A DNA stretch of 64,000 bases, taken from the NCBI RefSeq assembly GCF_000346465.2, contig NC_034011.1:62001-126000 (forward strand), read 5' to 3'. Shown piece after piece: positions 21,301 to 31,683 of this stretch (within the stretch, counting starts at the first letter, position 1; every line of letters starts with the position of its first letter). The notes below the pieces were generated by a model. That model was given only the letters and a program-made list of their open reading frames with translations. It was not told where the DNA came from and did not search any database. This stretch comes from Prunus persica. Lineage: Eukaryota; Streptophyta; Magnoliopsida; Rosales; Rosaceae. The translations under genes and the position numbers were made by a program.

Positions 21301-24300
21301 GATGTACTTTAAAGAACAGTAGAAACAAAATGCTCACAGTAGACATTTATGACATTCCAGCCTGATACAATGTAATTGCTCAAATTGTTAAAAGTGCATT
21401 CAGGATTTTCCCTCTTTTGTAAAAATTATACTTTGCGTTTCCACATTTTGCGTTTCATTTTTTCTTCTTTGGCATCTAATCAAGATTCTGCAATTGTATA
21501 CTAGAAGTCTGTTTATGAAAGAAAACTTGTATGATACGGAAACACATACATATTTGTAAAAGGTGGATCTGTACCCGTTTTCATGCCTATATAATTTAAA
21601 AAACAAATAAATTCATACAAAGTTTAGTGATACAAGAAAAAAAATTATGCAAACTTGAGTATTTGATAAGATGATCGTTTGTAGGTAAAAGTTACCAGCT
21701 GAACTGACCTTCTTCAAAAACCCAGCACCAAATGCTCTGGTAACCTTTAATTGCCCCTTTACTCGATCATTTAATATGGCTTGGTTGTCATCAGGATGTT
21801 CTGCCTTTATCCTGAAAACTTCCTGCAGAAGTCAAGAATACAAGATTATTCTTCAATTGCATGCTGACAATATCCAATTACCTTCTCTTGTACTATCCTG
21901 ATTTAAGTGCATAACAATTAATGAAAAGTACTAGTTAGTTTTCTAAAAGTCCATAACCAGTGCAGCTTAAGCATGACATACATACTTAAATCAAAAGAAT
22001 GATAGGCATACAATCAAGAGACCTGCAGCAAGGCTAGGCTTTCTAGTTGGGTTTTCACTATAAGGTTGGGTTTGATTTTCTTAATTATTGGAGCACACAG
22101 CAAATGTACACACCCAACAAAAACAATGCATTGCAGAGTAAACCACTGTAGGTGGGAGATTCAGATGCAGGTGCACATTCACATGCTCGCATACATGAGC
22201 AAATTTGCAAAGCATTGTTTATGATTATGTTCAGCTAATGATGAATGACTGAAAGAATGAATAACATCAATATAACAACTAACCAATACGAAGTAAATCT
22301 TGATAACAAGACGAAAGAATAACCAGATCAAATAACTCAAAAAATGAAAAACACACCTCCTCAACACTTGTGCTGTGATCAGTGGAAAGCTGAACTGCCC
22401 TCATCTTTAATCTGCATATGGATATCTCCCTGTTTTTATTAATCTTGTTAACTTGACCATTCTGATTATGTACCGGAGACTCCTCTGATATCCTGTCCAG
22501 CTCCATACGCACTAACGACTCTCTGGATTTATTCCTATGCCACGCATCATCCTTTCCAAGATTTGGATTAGGATGGCGATCATTTGGTCTTTCTTGTGCC
22601 AAAACTACACGGCTATCACCAAGGTTCATGACATACACATCTTGATCCTTCATTAGCATCACTAAAACACATGATCCCATCAAAGCAAGTTCTGCGTTTT
22701 TGTCAAGAGCCTTTTCCACCATTTCCATATAAGCCTCTTCAGTCCATTCAAGTGCTCGAGACATTGCTCTTAAAACTGCTGCATGATCAACAATTCCTGA
22801 TTTGCATCTCCTAATAGGTCCCAAAGGCTCTCCCATTTTATCATCGACGCAAGCCACTTCTCTGTGCCAATCATAACTCCAAGGAAATAGTTTCTTACGC
22901 AACGACTTCTGCTTCCTGTACATTTTCCTAATCTTTGAGCTCATTGAACTCTTTCTCGCACCCTGCCTCTGTCCTGAAACAGAAAGAACATCTATGCCAT
23001 CTTGATGACTGGATTCAATACCAGCACCTCCACCTCCTCCTGAAGTAGTGGGGTCTTCACCACGATGGCCAGAGCCATCTCCCTTTGTATTCAAAAAGCT
23101 ATACTTTGAATTTTCATCTTGCGTATCCAAAGCATCTAGACCTGGCTGGCAATCCCATGTACCATTTCTATGCTTATCAAGCTCTAACGGTGACACATAA
23201 TCTTTTCCATCCCAAGGTTCCATCTGAAGCAGCTCATAAAGCCGCATGCTTTTTCTGCCTTGACCAGTTAAATTTCCGGCTGGAACTGAAACAGAAGCAG
23301 TGCCCGAGATGCTGTCTTGTTCTGAATTAGGTAAATGCTGTTCAATACTCATCCTAACTTCATTGTTTTCCTCAACTATTTCAGACCTAGATGACAGACC
23401 CTTGACAATTCCTGGATTGCAAGGTTCTATTAAACTACTAGAAATTTCTTGGCTTGAAGAAAGATTTGAAAGGACTTCCTTGCTGGACACTGAACCAGCC
23501 TTGGAATTTCCTGTTTTAAGAGGTTCAGGCTTTAATGGATCATTTGGAGATTTATCTTCATAATACCAAAGCAACCCCTCGAGTTCTTTGTCGATAGCTC
23601 TATAGAGCTTGCTCATCAGAAAATCTGGTGCATCTGGCCCACTAAATCCATCGTATATCCCAATGAACAACCACCCTTGTTCTTCGGAAAGCACAACATG
23701 AACCCTATCTTCACCAGCCTTTCCGTGAGCCCATTGCAAGTTGTGAGTATTTCTAGACTCCCCTTCAGATGGCCCCCCTTCAAGATAGTTTCGTGAAGTC
23801 TCTGGCCGGTACTTTGGCTCCTTAGGATTCCAGGCAAGTTGAGTCACTGGGTGTAAGAAGAACCGTTGCATCCAACCAGAACCCAAAGAATGTTTTGAGA
23901 AGGTCCAAGAGAGGGTGTTTTTCATCGGCCCGCTAACACTCCTCATGAGACGCTGGAAGCCTGGTCTTCCACGACCGCGTGCAAGCGGTGCAGAGAAGGT
24001 AGATTTGTCAGTAGAATCAATAGGGCCAGACATTGCACCCTTCTCGATTGGCCCAGACATGAAACCACTACTCCTTTCCAAAGGACCGGAAGCAAAACCT
24101 CGCTCAAGAGGCCCGGACATAAAGCCATTCAAAGGACCAGAGCCATGAGGAGCAGGCTGCAATGGAATTGCAGAAAATGAGGAGGTACTCTCAAATGATG
24201 CGGCAGGCTCTTGGACATCAGTAGCAAAGAGGGCAGTCTGGTTGCCAGTGCGAGCCGTGGACACATTAGCACTGACAGAAGCCCCTGAGATCGTCTTGAA

Positions 24301-24588
24301 TGTGGTTTCTGGGAATAACTTAGTTGGTTTGTGTAAAGCTGAGGGATCATCTAGGGCGTCATGTCTAAAGGAGCCACTTAAAGTTTCAGAATCAAGAGTG
24401 CTGGAATCAAGCGTAAACCTCTCAGAGTTTGTAGGGGTAATGGCAGGAGATTCGAAAATGGATGGTCTAACATAACAGAAGGAATGGCCTAATCCTTCGT
24501 CTAGTGGCTCGAGAAACTCTAAATCCACCCCGCTCTTCCCATTAAAGGGGACGAAACATCCCACAACACGAGAGGTGCCGTTACCCAT
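18356..24588 (-). CDS. POL: POLTERGEIST/PLL1-type protein phosphatase 2C
   Basis: Four exons (22357-24588, 21709-21822, 19113-19377, 18356-18471) give 908 residues. The start [12 protein letters not shown] carries the N-myristoylation glycine and a nearby Cys for palmitoylation, as in POL and PLL1 of Arabidopsis, which sit at the plasma membrane and act below CLAVATA receptors to maintain WUSCHEL expression and stem cells. The region [19 protein letters not shown] is a POL/PLL hallmark. Around residues 150-200 is a run of SGP repeats ([18 protein letters not shown]). The split PP2C catalytic domain shows [69 protein letters not shown] and a final [12 protein letters not shown]; the metal-binding Asp residues are present. 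A long acidic/Gly insert splits the domain, as known for this family. Intron 2 (19378-21708) is 2.3 kb. Confidence 0.94.
18600..18860. repeat. Possible degraded LTR-like repeat in the last PP2C intron
   Basis: Phrases such as CACACATGAGCAACCC, AACACCTTATAAGCCC and AATGTGGGACATTTTCACC resemble LTR-type promoter/R regions seen repeatedly in woody rosids. No paired copy or target duplication was found, so this is weak. Confidence 0.25.
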
Positions 24589-25882
24589 TACTTAGAATTG
24601 ACACCTCTGTAACTGTAACTTTGCAGCATCAGCATATAATCTTTTCTTAAACTTAACAGTATTCTGGTCACTGTCCATATGCATGATGCATCATCAATCA
24701 TTAAATATCCAAGCCCAAAGCACCCATGCCCATATAATCTTTTCTCTTCTAAAATTCATTTTAGTCCATTAAATTAAACTAAAATAAACTCCACCCCTTT
24801 TGGTCAGTGCATCACTTTGAATTCACAGTGAGTAAATGAGAACTAGAGTGAGTGAGTGAATGAGTTAGAGGAGAAAGTAACAAGTAGAGAGTGTGAAATT
24901 CCATGATCTGACCTAGTGAAGAGCTTGTTAAAGCATCAATAAAGCAGTGGATCGAGCACAGAGTCAGACAGATCTAGCAGCGCCGAGGACAGTGAAAGGA
25001 ATACATCGTATACAAACGCAGACATAAACCCGTTTGGAATAATCCATATCCAAATACGAAGCAAAGCTCAGACTGATTGAATCGTGCTCGCATATGCAAC
25101 TAGCTGTTCAAATTTCAAAAGCTAAGCCTTTTTCTTCTTCTATGAGCAAGTGATTGCTGAGAATCAAGAAAAGAAAATCAGAGTCAGAGATATTCTATCG
25201 AGGGATCGAATGTGTTCCGGCAAATGGATGTGGAGAGAGAGAGAGGGAGACATACATATAGTCTACAGAGCAACAAAATGAGTGAAATTGGGGCAGGAGA
25301 AAATGTTTGTTGAAAACTAAATTTAACAACAACAAAAAAAGGTAGATTTTTAAAAATAAATAAATTGGGATTCGGTTTGATGATGAAGAATCAAAGTTTT
25401 AGTTCATCAAGGAGGGTCTTTTTCTTGGGGTTTTCAAATGGTTTCGGAGGGTAAAAAACAACTCGAAAAATATAAAAGGGAAAAGGGAAAAAAGTTAAAA
25501 ATAAAAATTAATTAATTTCACGTTGAAAAGGGTGGACTGTTACATGGAAATGGAGGTTTGGCCCCTTTCTTTATTTTAAAACGATTTTGTTATGAATGAT
25601 TGATTGGTGGTGTTTGCGACTTGGTGTATTGGAATGGTGCTGTTGGGGTCAATAAATAAGCACTGCTAGTGACTTGGCCCATCATCATGCTCATCAATGA
25701 ATTTGGACTTTTGGATGGGTGGGGACACGGGACACCCTTCAATTCTTTGACCTTATTTTCACAAGTTTTTCAAATTAATATTACTGAATTACACTAATGC
25801 CCACTCAATACTTCTGAACTTCATCTTTTGTTTTAAAATTTATCTTTTGTCTAGATATAGTCCCAATCTCTTAGACCACAGG
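24589..25882. promoter_or_regulatory. 5' leader and promoter region of the PP2C gene
   Basis: POL-type genes usually have a long leader with an intron, and several acceptor- and donor-like sites occur between 24600 and 25330, but I cannot place a leader intron with certainty. A short GA run (GAGAGAGAGAGGGAGA) at about 25235 on the plus strand is a typical GAGA/BPC-type promoter element. Nothing else is evident up to the repeat at 25883. Confidence 0.4.
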
Positions 25883-27104
25883 GGGTCGTTTGGTACACAG
25901 ATTTGGCTTGGACTGGCTTGGACTAAATTTAGTACTATGTTTGTTTCATTTAATTCTAGTCTTAGATGGGATTGCTAATACCGGGCCCATCAAAAACACC
26001 TCCTTAAGAAGGAACTACTAATCCCATATAGAAAGGGAGGATTAGCTAGTCCTATGTTTATCATAGCATACATGTATACATGTATATATGTAACATATAT
26101 TATATTATATATTAAGGTACATATATACATGTATATATATAAACACATATATACATATATAATATATAAATACATATAGATATATACACGTATATTATTA
26201 TTATAATATACCCATATACATATGCATATTAATATTATAATAATAGCATACATGTATATATGTAATATATATTATTATAATACATATATATAAGTATATA
26301 TACATATATGTGTATATATTATACCCATGTATGTATTATAATATACATATACACACGTATATAGATATATACATTATATATTTATACTATATATATTATA
26401 ATAAATACATATATACAAGTATATACATGTATATTATTATTATAACATACCCATATATATTATCTATTATAATATACATATGTATATGTATATGTATTAT
26501 ACCCATGTATATATTATAATATATAGATACACCTATATACACATATATTATATACATGTATATCCGTATATACATGTATATTATAATATATAATATATAT
26601 ACATATATTATACATATATTATATATACATATGTATTTTATAATATATATAATATATATGTATATATACATACATATATAATATACATATATACACGTAT
26701 ATACATGTATATTATTATTATTATTATTATTATAACATACCCATATATATATATTATATATTATAATATACATACATATATATAAATATATGTATATGTA
26801 TTATACCCATGTATATTATAATATACATATGTACACCTATATACACTTATATATATGTATGTACGTTTATATTATTTAAAATATATAATATTATTATAAT
26901 ATACTTATATACATATATACATATATATTATATATATTATAAAATACATATATATATTTTTGAAAAAATAAAAAAATTATAGTCCTAGTCCAAGCATACA
27001 CCAAACGCAGGATAAGTGTTATCCAACTTAGACCAAGTCAAGCCAAGCCAAGCCAGTCCCTAAGCATAGTCCATGCCAAGACAGTCCTGTGTACCAAACG
27101 AGCC
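25883..27104. mobile_element. hAT-like inverted-repeat element with microsatellite core, ~1.2 kb
   Basis: The left end GGGTCGTTTGGTACACAG pairs with the complement of the right end GGCTCGTTTGGTACACAG. Inverted similarity continues through GGCTTGGACTGGCTTGG-type blocks. No transposase frame exists, and long open frames inside are products of the TA repeat. The eight bases flanking each end do not match, so the target duplication is lost or the ends are slightly misplaced. Confidence 0.65.
26050..26960. repeat. ~0.9-kb alternating TA/TG/CA microsatellite-like tract
   Basis: The tract is almost entirely alternating purine-pyrimidine steps (ATATAC, ATGTAT, TATACATG), interrupted every 90-120 bases by TTATTATTATAATA and by repeats of TATACCCATGTATATTATAA. 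It looks like a higher-order tandem array grown from a short TA/CA seed and is rich in small palindromes. Confidence 0.85.
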
Positions 27105-27653
27105 TCAGAAGTCCAAGAAATTGTGGTCACCCATCATTGGATATTAATCCAATTGTTCAAAAAAGTTTCTTAAAATAAGTGCAAGAGTGAGTGAACCGTT
27201 GAATTTACATCCAATGGTGAGTAACTACAAATCTCTTGAACCTCTGTAGTCCAAGAGATCAGGACTGTGTCTAGATATGAACTTAGTCAAGTTAGCTAGA
27301 ATGGATATGCTCCTTATTCTACACCCGATTTTAAATCCCTCTTCATGTAATTTAGATTAGATTAAAATAGAATATCGCTTTCGCTTGTATTAAAAAAAAA
27401 ATGTTATCTTTTGTGAACTAAGTCGACTATCTCATTAAAACATCTACATTTATGCTCCTAGTTTTTTTTGTTAAAATTTATTTATTTATAGTGAAATTTA
27501 TCTAAATTAACTACACAACTAAGCTTTCTATAAAATTTCAACAAAAATTTTACATTCTAGTATAGGGAGTCATAAATACTTTAATTATTTTTTAATTCAG
27601 CATAAATGCTTCCTTATTATTATAAAAATAAAAATAAAAATAATAAAAGGATA
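27105..27653. other. Intergenic DNA without recognised content
   Basis: AT-rich sequence with no convincing coding frame, structured RNA or paired repeat. Confidence 0.5.
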
Positions 27654-28030
27654 GGATTAACTACAAAAGACCTCCCAAAACCGTAAGATCATTTACGAAT
27701 TCATACCCAAAAATAATGTAACTGATTTTGCTAGGCTGTTTTGATTTGAGGATTTGTTAGCGAATTAGGGTTGGATTTTCAATAATTCATTGACATGCGT
27801 AATGTATAGGGCAGGAAACTTATGAAAACACGCCCCTGCAATGAGATGCCGAAAATAGCCTTTAAAAATTGTACACATGGGCAGTCAACGAGTTTTCTAA
27901 CGATATCACTAACAAAGTGGGTAAATTGTAGGTTTTTCGTTGCTTGAGTATGCAATTGTAAATGTCCCCCAAAAATTAGTATGAACTCGTAAATAATCCT
28001 ATAGTTTGGGAGGTATTTTGTAATTATAAA
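27654..28030. mobile_element. Short non-autonomous MULE derivative related to the 3634-9174 element
   Basis: The left end GGATTAACTACAAAAGACC and the complement of the right end TTATAATTACAAAATACC form a TIR that shares phrases with the large MULE: CATTTACGAATTCATACCC, TTTCTAACGATATCACTAAC, AAATTGTAGGTTTTTCGT and AACTCGTAAATAATCCTATAG. It is only ~375 bp and codes for nothing. A 9-bp target duplication is not evident. Confidence 0.65.
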
Positions 28031-28580
28031 ATAAATAATAATAAAAAAGGTTAGCATAGATAAATTTTCAAATTTCATTAAAATAAAGCATCATTAATTA
28101 TAGGGGTTATTAGGCGTCCATTTCTCGCTCTTCAAATTTATGAGCTTCTAGGTCTGCATCATTATAAGGCAAATAAAAGCAAAAACGCTTAAACCAAGCC
28201 TCTCTCCTTCCTCTCTAAGTGCCACAATGGGGCCGGGAGAACACCACTGCTCCTCGTCCTCTCTCTCTCTTTCCCTCCTCATTTCTCTCATTCCCTATTC
28301 TGCCCAAATATGCTTGGATCAAGGGTTTTTGGTTGGTTTTTTGTTTTTTTTGTTATGGTGTTATAAGTTTTTGGGTGGCTGCAATTTTAGTGGTTGTCCC
28401 TGTCTCCATGGCGGGAATGACGGTTCTACTGGTATGTGATTTCTTACAACATTAACTAGAATATCATACCATATACAACATAATCATTCTTAAAAAATAT
28501 TAGTTTAAATTTGTGTACATTATAATACATGTAGGTACATTATTTTGTGTACATTTAATATACCTTCGTTCATAATTATA
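28031..28580. other. Intergenic DNA with a CT-rich segment
   Basis: Positions 28200-28440 are pyrimidine-rich and contain a 78-codon open frame (28219-28455) of low-complexity type. It resembles the 5' leader of a plant gene or LINE more than a real protein, and no downstream exon was found. Confidence 0.35.
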
Positions 28581-28581
28581 A

Positions 28582-28850
28582 CTAGACTCTCTGCGCGTGC
28601 GAGAGGCTTTTTTTTTATTTTTAAAAATTTTAATTTATTTTAGAATTAAAAAAGATAATGGCTAGTTGTGTTCCTTAAAAATAGGATTCATTATCTGATT
28701 TTTCTTTTAATTTTATTTTTTTTTAATATGAAAAAGTATGAATTTATCATATTATACTCAATAATTTTAATTCTTAATATTTGAATTAACCAAGGGCATT
28801 TTATGGTATTATGAATGTTTCACCATTATCTACTTTTTGCTTTATATATA
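28582..28850 (-). mobile_element. Small non-autonomous Helitron, copy 1 (5' end clipped)
   Basis: On the minus strand it ends with a hairpin CTCTCGCACGCGCAGAGAG followed by CTAG and host T (28581), the Helitron 3' signature. Its 5' part (TATATATAAAGCAAAAAGTAG) lacks the leading TC, having been cut by copy 2, which abuts it directly. Confidence 0.65.
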
Positions 28851-29137
28851 CTAGCCTCTCTGCACGTGCTTCTACGCCTGCGAGAGGTTTTTTTAAAAAA
28901 AAATTTTAATTTATTTTAGAATTAAAAAAGATAATGGATAGTTGGTTCCATAAAAATAGGATCCATTATCTGCTTTTTCTTTTTCTTTTAATTTTTTTAA
29001 ATATGAAAAAGTGTGAATTTACCATATTATCCTCATTTAATTAATAATTTTAATTCTTAATGTTTGCATTAACTAAGGGCATTTTCTGGTATTTTGAATA
29101 TTTCACAATTCTCTGCCTTTTGCTTTATATATATAGA
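28851..29137 (-). mobile_element. Small non-autonomous Helitron, copy 2 (complete, 287 bp)
   Basis: Minus-strand 5' end TCTATATATATAAAGC preceded by host A, and 3' end CTAG followed by host T, fit insertion between A and T. Before CTAG lies a GC-rich hairpin (CTCTCGCAGGCG...GCAGAGAGG). Confidence 0.7.
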
Positions 29138-29138
29138 T

Positions 29139-29234
29139 AACTACCCTGTTATCTTTTATTAATTCTAAAAATAAAATAAAAAAGAAAAGAAAAAAACCAA
29201 TTGGCACATGTGTGAGCATGTGTCAAGGGGCTAG
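29139..29234 (+). mobile_element. Helitron copy 3, 3' end only, opposite orientation
   Basis: Plus-strand fragment whose 3' end is ACATGTGTGAGCATGT hairpin, CAAGGGG, CTAG (29231-29234) and host T. Its whole length (96 bases) is an inverted copy of 29254-29349. Confidence 0.65.
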
Positions 29235-29253
29235 TATATTTTTAATATGAAAA

Positions 29254-29541
29254 CTAGCCTCTTGAAACATGCTCACACATGTGTCAATTGGTTTTCTTTT
29301 TCTTTTTTATTTTATTTTTAGAATTAATAAAAGATAATAGGGTAGTTATATTCCATAAAAGTAGGCCCTATTATCTTATTTTGTTTTTAATTTTAATTTT
29401 TTTAATATTAAAAAATGTGAATTTACCATATTATCCTCATTTAATTAATAATTTCAATTCTTAATGTTTGAATTAACAAAGGGCATTTTCTGGTATTTTA
29501 AATGTTTCACCATTCTCTGCCTTTTGCTTTATATATATAGA
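29254..29541 (-). mobile_element. Helitron copy 4 (complete, 288 bp), head-to-head with copy 3
   Basis: Minus-strand TCTATATATATAAAGC start (29541) after host A, and CTAG end (29257-29254) before host T. Only 19 bases separate its CTAG from the CTAG of copy 3, so two 3' ends face each other. Confidence 0.7.
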
Positions 29542-29542
29542 T

Positions 29543-29669
29543 GTGTGAATTGACCATATTATCCTCATTTAATTAATAATTTTAATTCTTAATGTTTGAA
29601 TTAACAAAGGGCATTTTTTGGTATTTTGAATGTTTCACCATTCTTTGTCTTTTACTTTATATATATAGA
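29543..29669 (-). mobile_element. Helitron copy 5, 5' half only
   Basis: It repeats the 5'-terminal ~127 bases of copy 4 in tandem, beginning with minus-strand TCTATATATATAAAGT at 29669. It lacks a 3' hairpin and CTAG. Confidence 0.65.
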
Positions 29670-29691
29670 TAAATAGATAATGTTTTTTTTT

Positions 29692-30045
29692 TCTACTAGT
29701 GTTTTCAGATCTTCACTAACGCCGACAAGGCACATGCGTCTCAAAGTTCTCAACAGGTTGGGCTTGGAAAACTGTTTTGAAGGCATCATATGCTTTGAAA
29801 CTCTTAACCCTCATTACCTTGAACCAGTTGATTGCATGACGGAATCAGATGACCAAACGGTCATCATAGAACGGACACCAAAGGGTAAAGCCAAGTCACC
29901 AATTCTCTGCAAACCCTCTGTGGAAGCAATTGAAGCTGCTATTCCTATTGCAAATGTTGATCCAGAAAAAACTCAAGATTGGATGCTTTGCGAAAGTTGG
30001 AAGATCCCCATTTTTACTTTTTTCTCAGTCAAGCCTTACTTTACA
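29692..30045 (+). pseudogene. Broken copy of the HAD phosphatase gene, exon 5 region, plus orientation
   Basis: Starting with intron-like TTTTCAG, the segment matches exon 5 of the intact gene (36443-36703): IFTNADKAHA, LGLENCFEGIICFETLNPH, ERTPKGKAKSPILCKPS and EAAIPIANVDPEKT. One extra base near 29739 shifts the frame, and the normal splice donor context is changed. It runs opposite to the intact gene and lacks exons 1-4. Confidence 0.85.
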
Positions 30046-30049
30046 CACG

Positions 30050-30640
30050 ATGAGCTACAAGTTTCATTCCTCTGACGGTTCAGTTATTTCTATTAGTTAT
30101 TTTTTTTCAGTTGTAGAGCTCTTACAATGACTGTATGACGTCCTGCTACCTTCCCACTTGCTATGTTCCTAGCACTGTCATCAAAGAAAATCTGCAGGAA
30201 AAAAAAATCACCATCACATAATCTCCCAAATGTTTGAAGCAAAAGAATAGGTAAAGGCTTGAACAAGAAAAGAAGTAAAAATGGGGATCTTCCAAGTTTA
30301 GCGAAGCATCCAATCTTACAGTTTTTTTCTGGATCAAAATTTGCAATAAAAATAACAACTTCAATTGCTTCGAAAGAGGGTTTGTAGAGAATTGGTGACT
30401 TGGCTTTAGCCTCTGGTGTACGTTCTGTGATGACCATTTAGTTCGTTCAAGGTGATGAGGGTTTGTAGAGAATCTGATGCCATCATGCAATCAATTGGTT
30501 CGAGGTGAGGAGGGTTAAGAGTTTCAAAGCATAAAAGGCCTTCAAACCAGTCTTCCAAGCCCAGCATGTTGAGAACTTGAGCTGCATGCACCTTGTCAAC
30601 ATTAGTGAAGATCTGAAAACAACAATAGAAGCATTTTAGG
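30050..30640 (-). pseudogene. Broken copy of the HAD phosphatase gene, exons 5-6, minus orientation
   Basis: Colinear with 36155-36720 of the intact gene. Exon 6 is well kept (IFFDDSARNIASGKVAG), exon 5 carries IFTNVDKVHAAQVL and GLEDWFEGLLCFETLNP but has an indel and substitutions after CMMASD that move the frame. The upstream exons are missing; at about 30640 the match stops where the phrase GGGCTCGTTTGGGAGTG, typical of a hAT-type MITE end, begins. Confidence 0.85.
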
Positions 30641-31683
30641 GCTCGTTTGGGAGTGATTCTGAATAGGTCAAAAAACACTTCTATGGAGATATACACACTC
30701 TTAATACAGACCCAACTCCCTAGTGAATCACACTCACACTTGAGTTGATACCTTGATGACCTACTTGATTTCAGAACAAACCTCCCTTTATATAGCCAAG
30801 GAGAAGGCCATAGATGCATTGTACCATCTACCCACATCACGAACCAATGCATCCCAATAAATGCATTAAACCTTGTGGAAACTAAACTCCTTCTTTACCT
30901 CCAATGAACCTATGCACATACAAAGAATGCATGCAACTCTCCATTCACATACAATAGATGAATGTACTATGTGGAAAGAACACCACATGCATTAAGTAAG
31001 TTCATTGAATCCAAGTAAGCATCCACTTAAGTAGGGACATTGAACCCAACACCATCAGCCAAAATAAGTAGGCGGAGTCCCTTTTTTGAGTGTATGAAGT
31101 TTGAACAGAAACAAAGCTTGGTGTTTAATTGGTCGACCAACCTATAGAAAGGTTTTTTTAAACCAGATGGAGGACAAAACATTACGAGGAAAAGTTAAGA
31201 AAAAAAAGAAATAGATCAAAACTAGAAAGAAGAGTGTAAAGATGGGAAACACACCATCAATCCTGTTGTTTCTCATTTTAGTTTCCATTTAAGTAAACAA
31301 CAGCAGGTCTATGTCTTCGAATGAGCCCGTGAGAGCTCGAATACGATGATAATGGCAACGCCTTGAAACAGAAAATATGCAATTGTTCCAGATATCTTAA
31401 CCAGTGTGCGTAATAATATTAATTCAAACACATAGCCACACTGGATTGGTTAGTAGCATATAGGAAGTTGGAGTTTCGTTAAACATTGGTTTTGATGCGG
31501 TTAGACTGATGTATATATTTGTATTGGATTGTACACGCTTATTCACAGTTGTATACAATTCTTGGTTTCCTTTAGATGCGCAAGGCCAAGTGGAACCCAA
31601 TTGGAGAAAGATTACAACAAATCACTTTCCAATATATATGTAATGCTGAATGAATATAACAATAGGGCGCATATATAGCATAC
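30641..31683. other. Intergenic repeat-derived DNA
   Basis: It opens with a MITE-like end (GGGCTCGTTTGGGAGTG, 30641). Positions 30684-31051, read on the minus strand, begin TGTTGGGTTCAATG and end CTCCA, and look like a solo LTR; the flanking five bases do not match, so this is tentative. From about 31080 on I see nothing recognisable except the 3' flank of the cyclase-like gene. Confidence 0.35.

Noticed and set aside
22279..22356. Extension of the PP2C open frame beyond 22357
   Set aside because: It reads into intron 1; the GTGTGT donor after SVEE and the next exon starting [10 protein letters not shown] restore the family sequence.
26310..26773. Long overlapping open frames on both strands
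   Set aside because: They are translations of the TA/TG repeat (Tyr/Ile/Met only) and have no coding character.
28219..28455. Overlapping 70- and 78-codon frames
   Set aside because: Pyrimidine-rich leader-like DNA; two overlapping frames of equal quality and no conserved motif.
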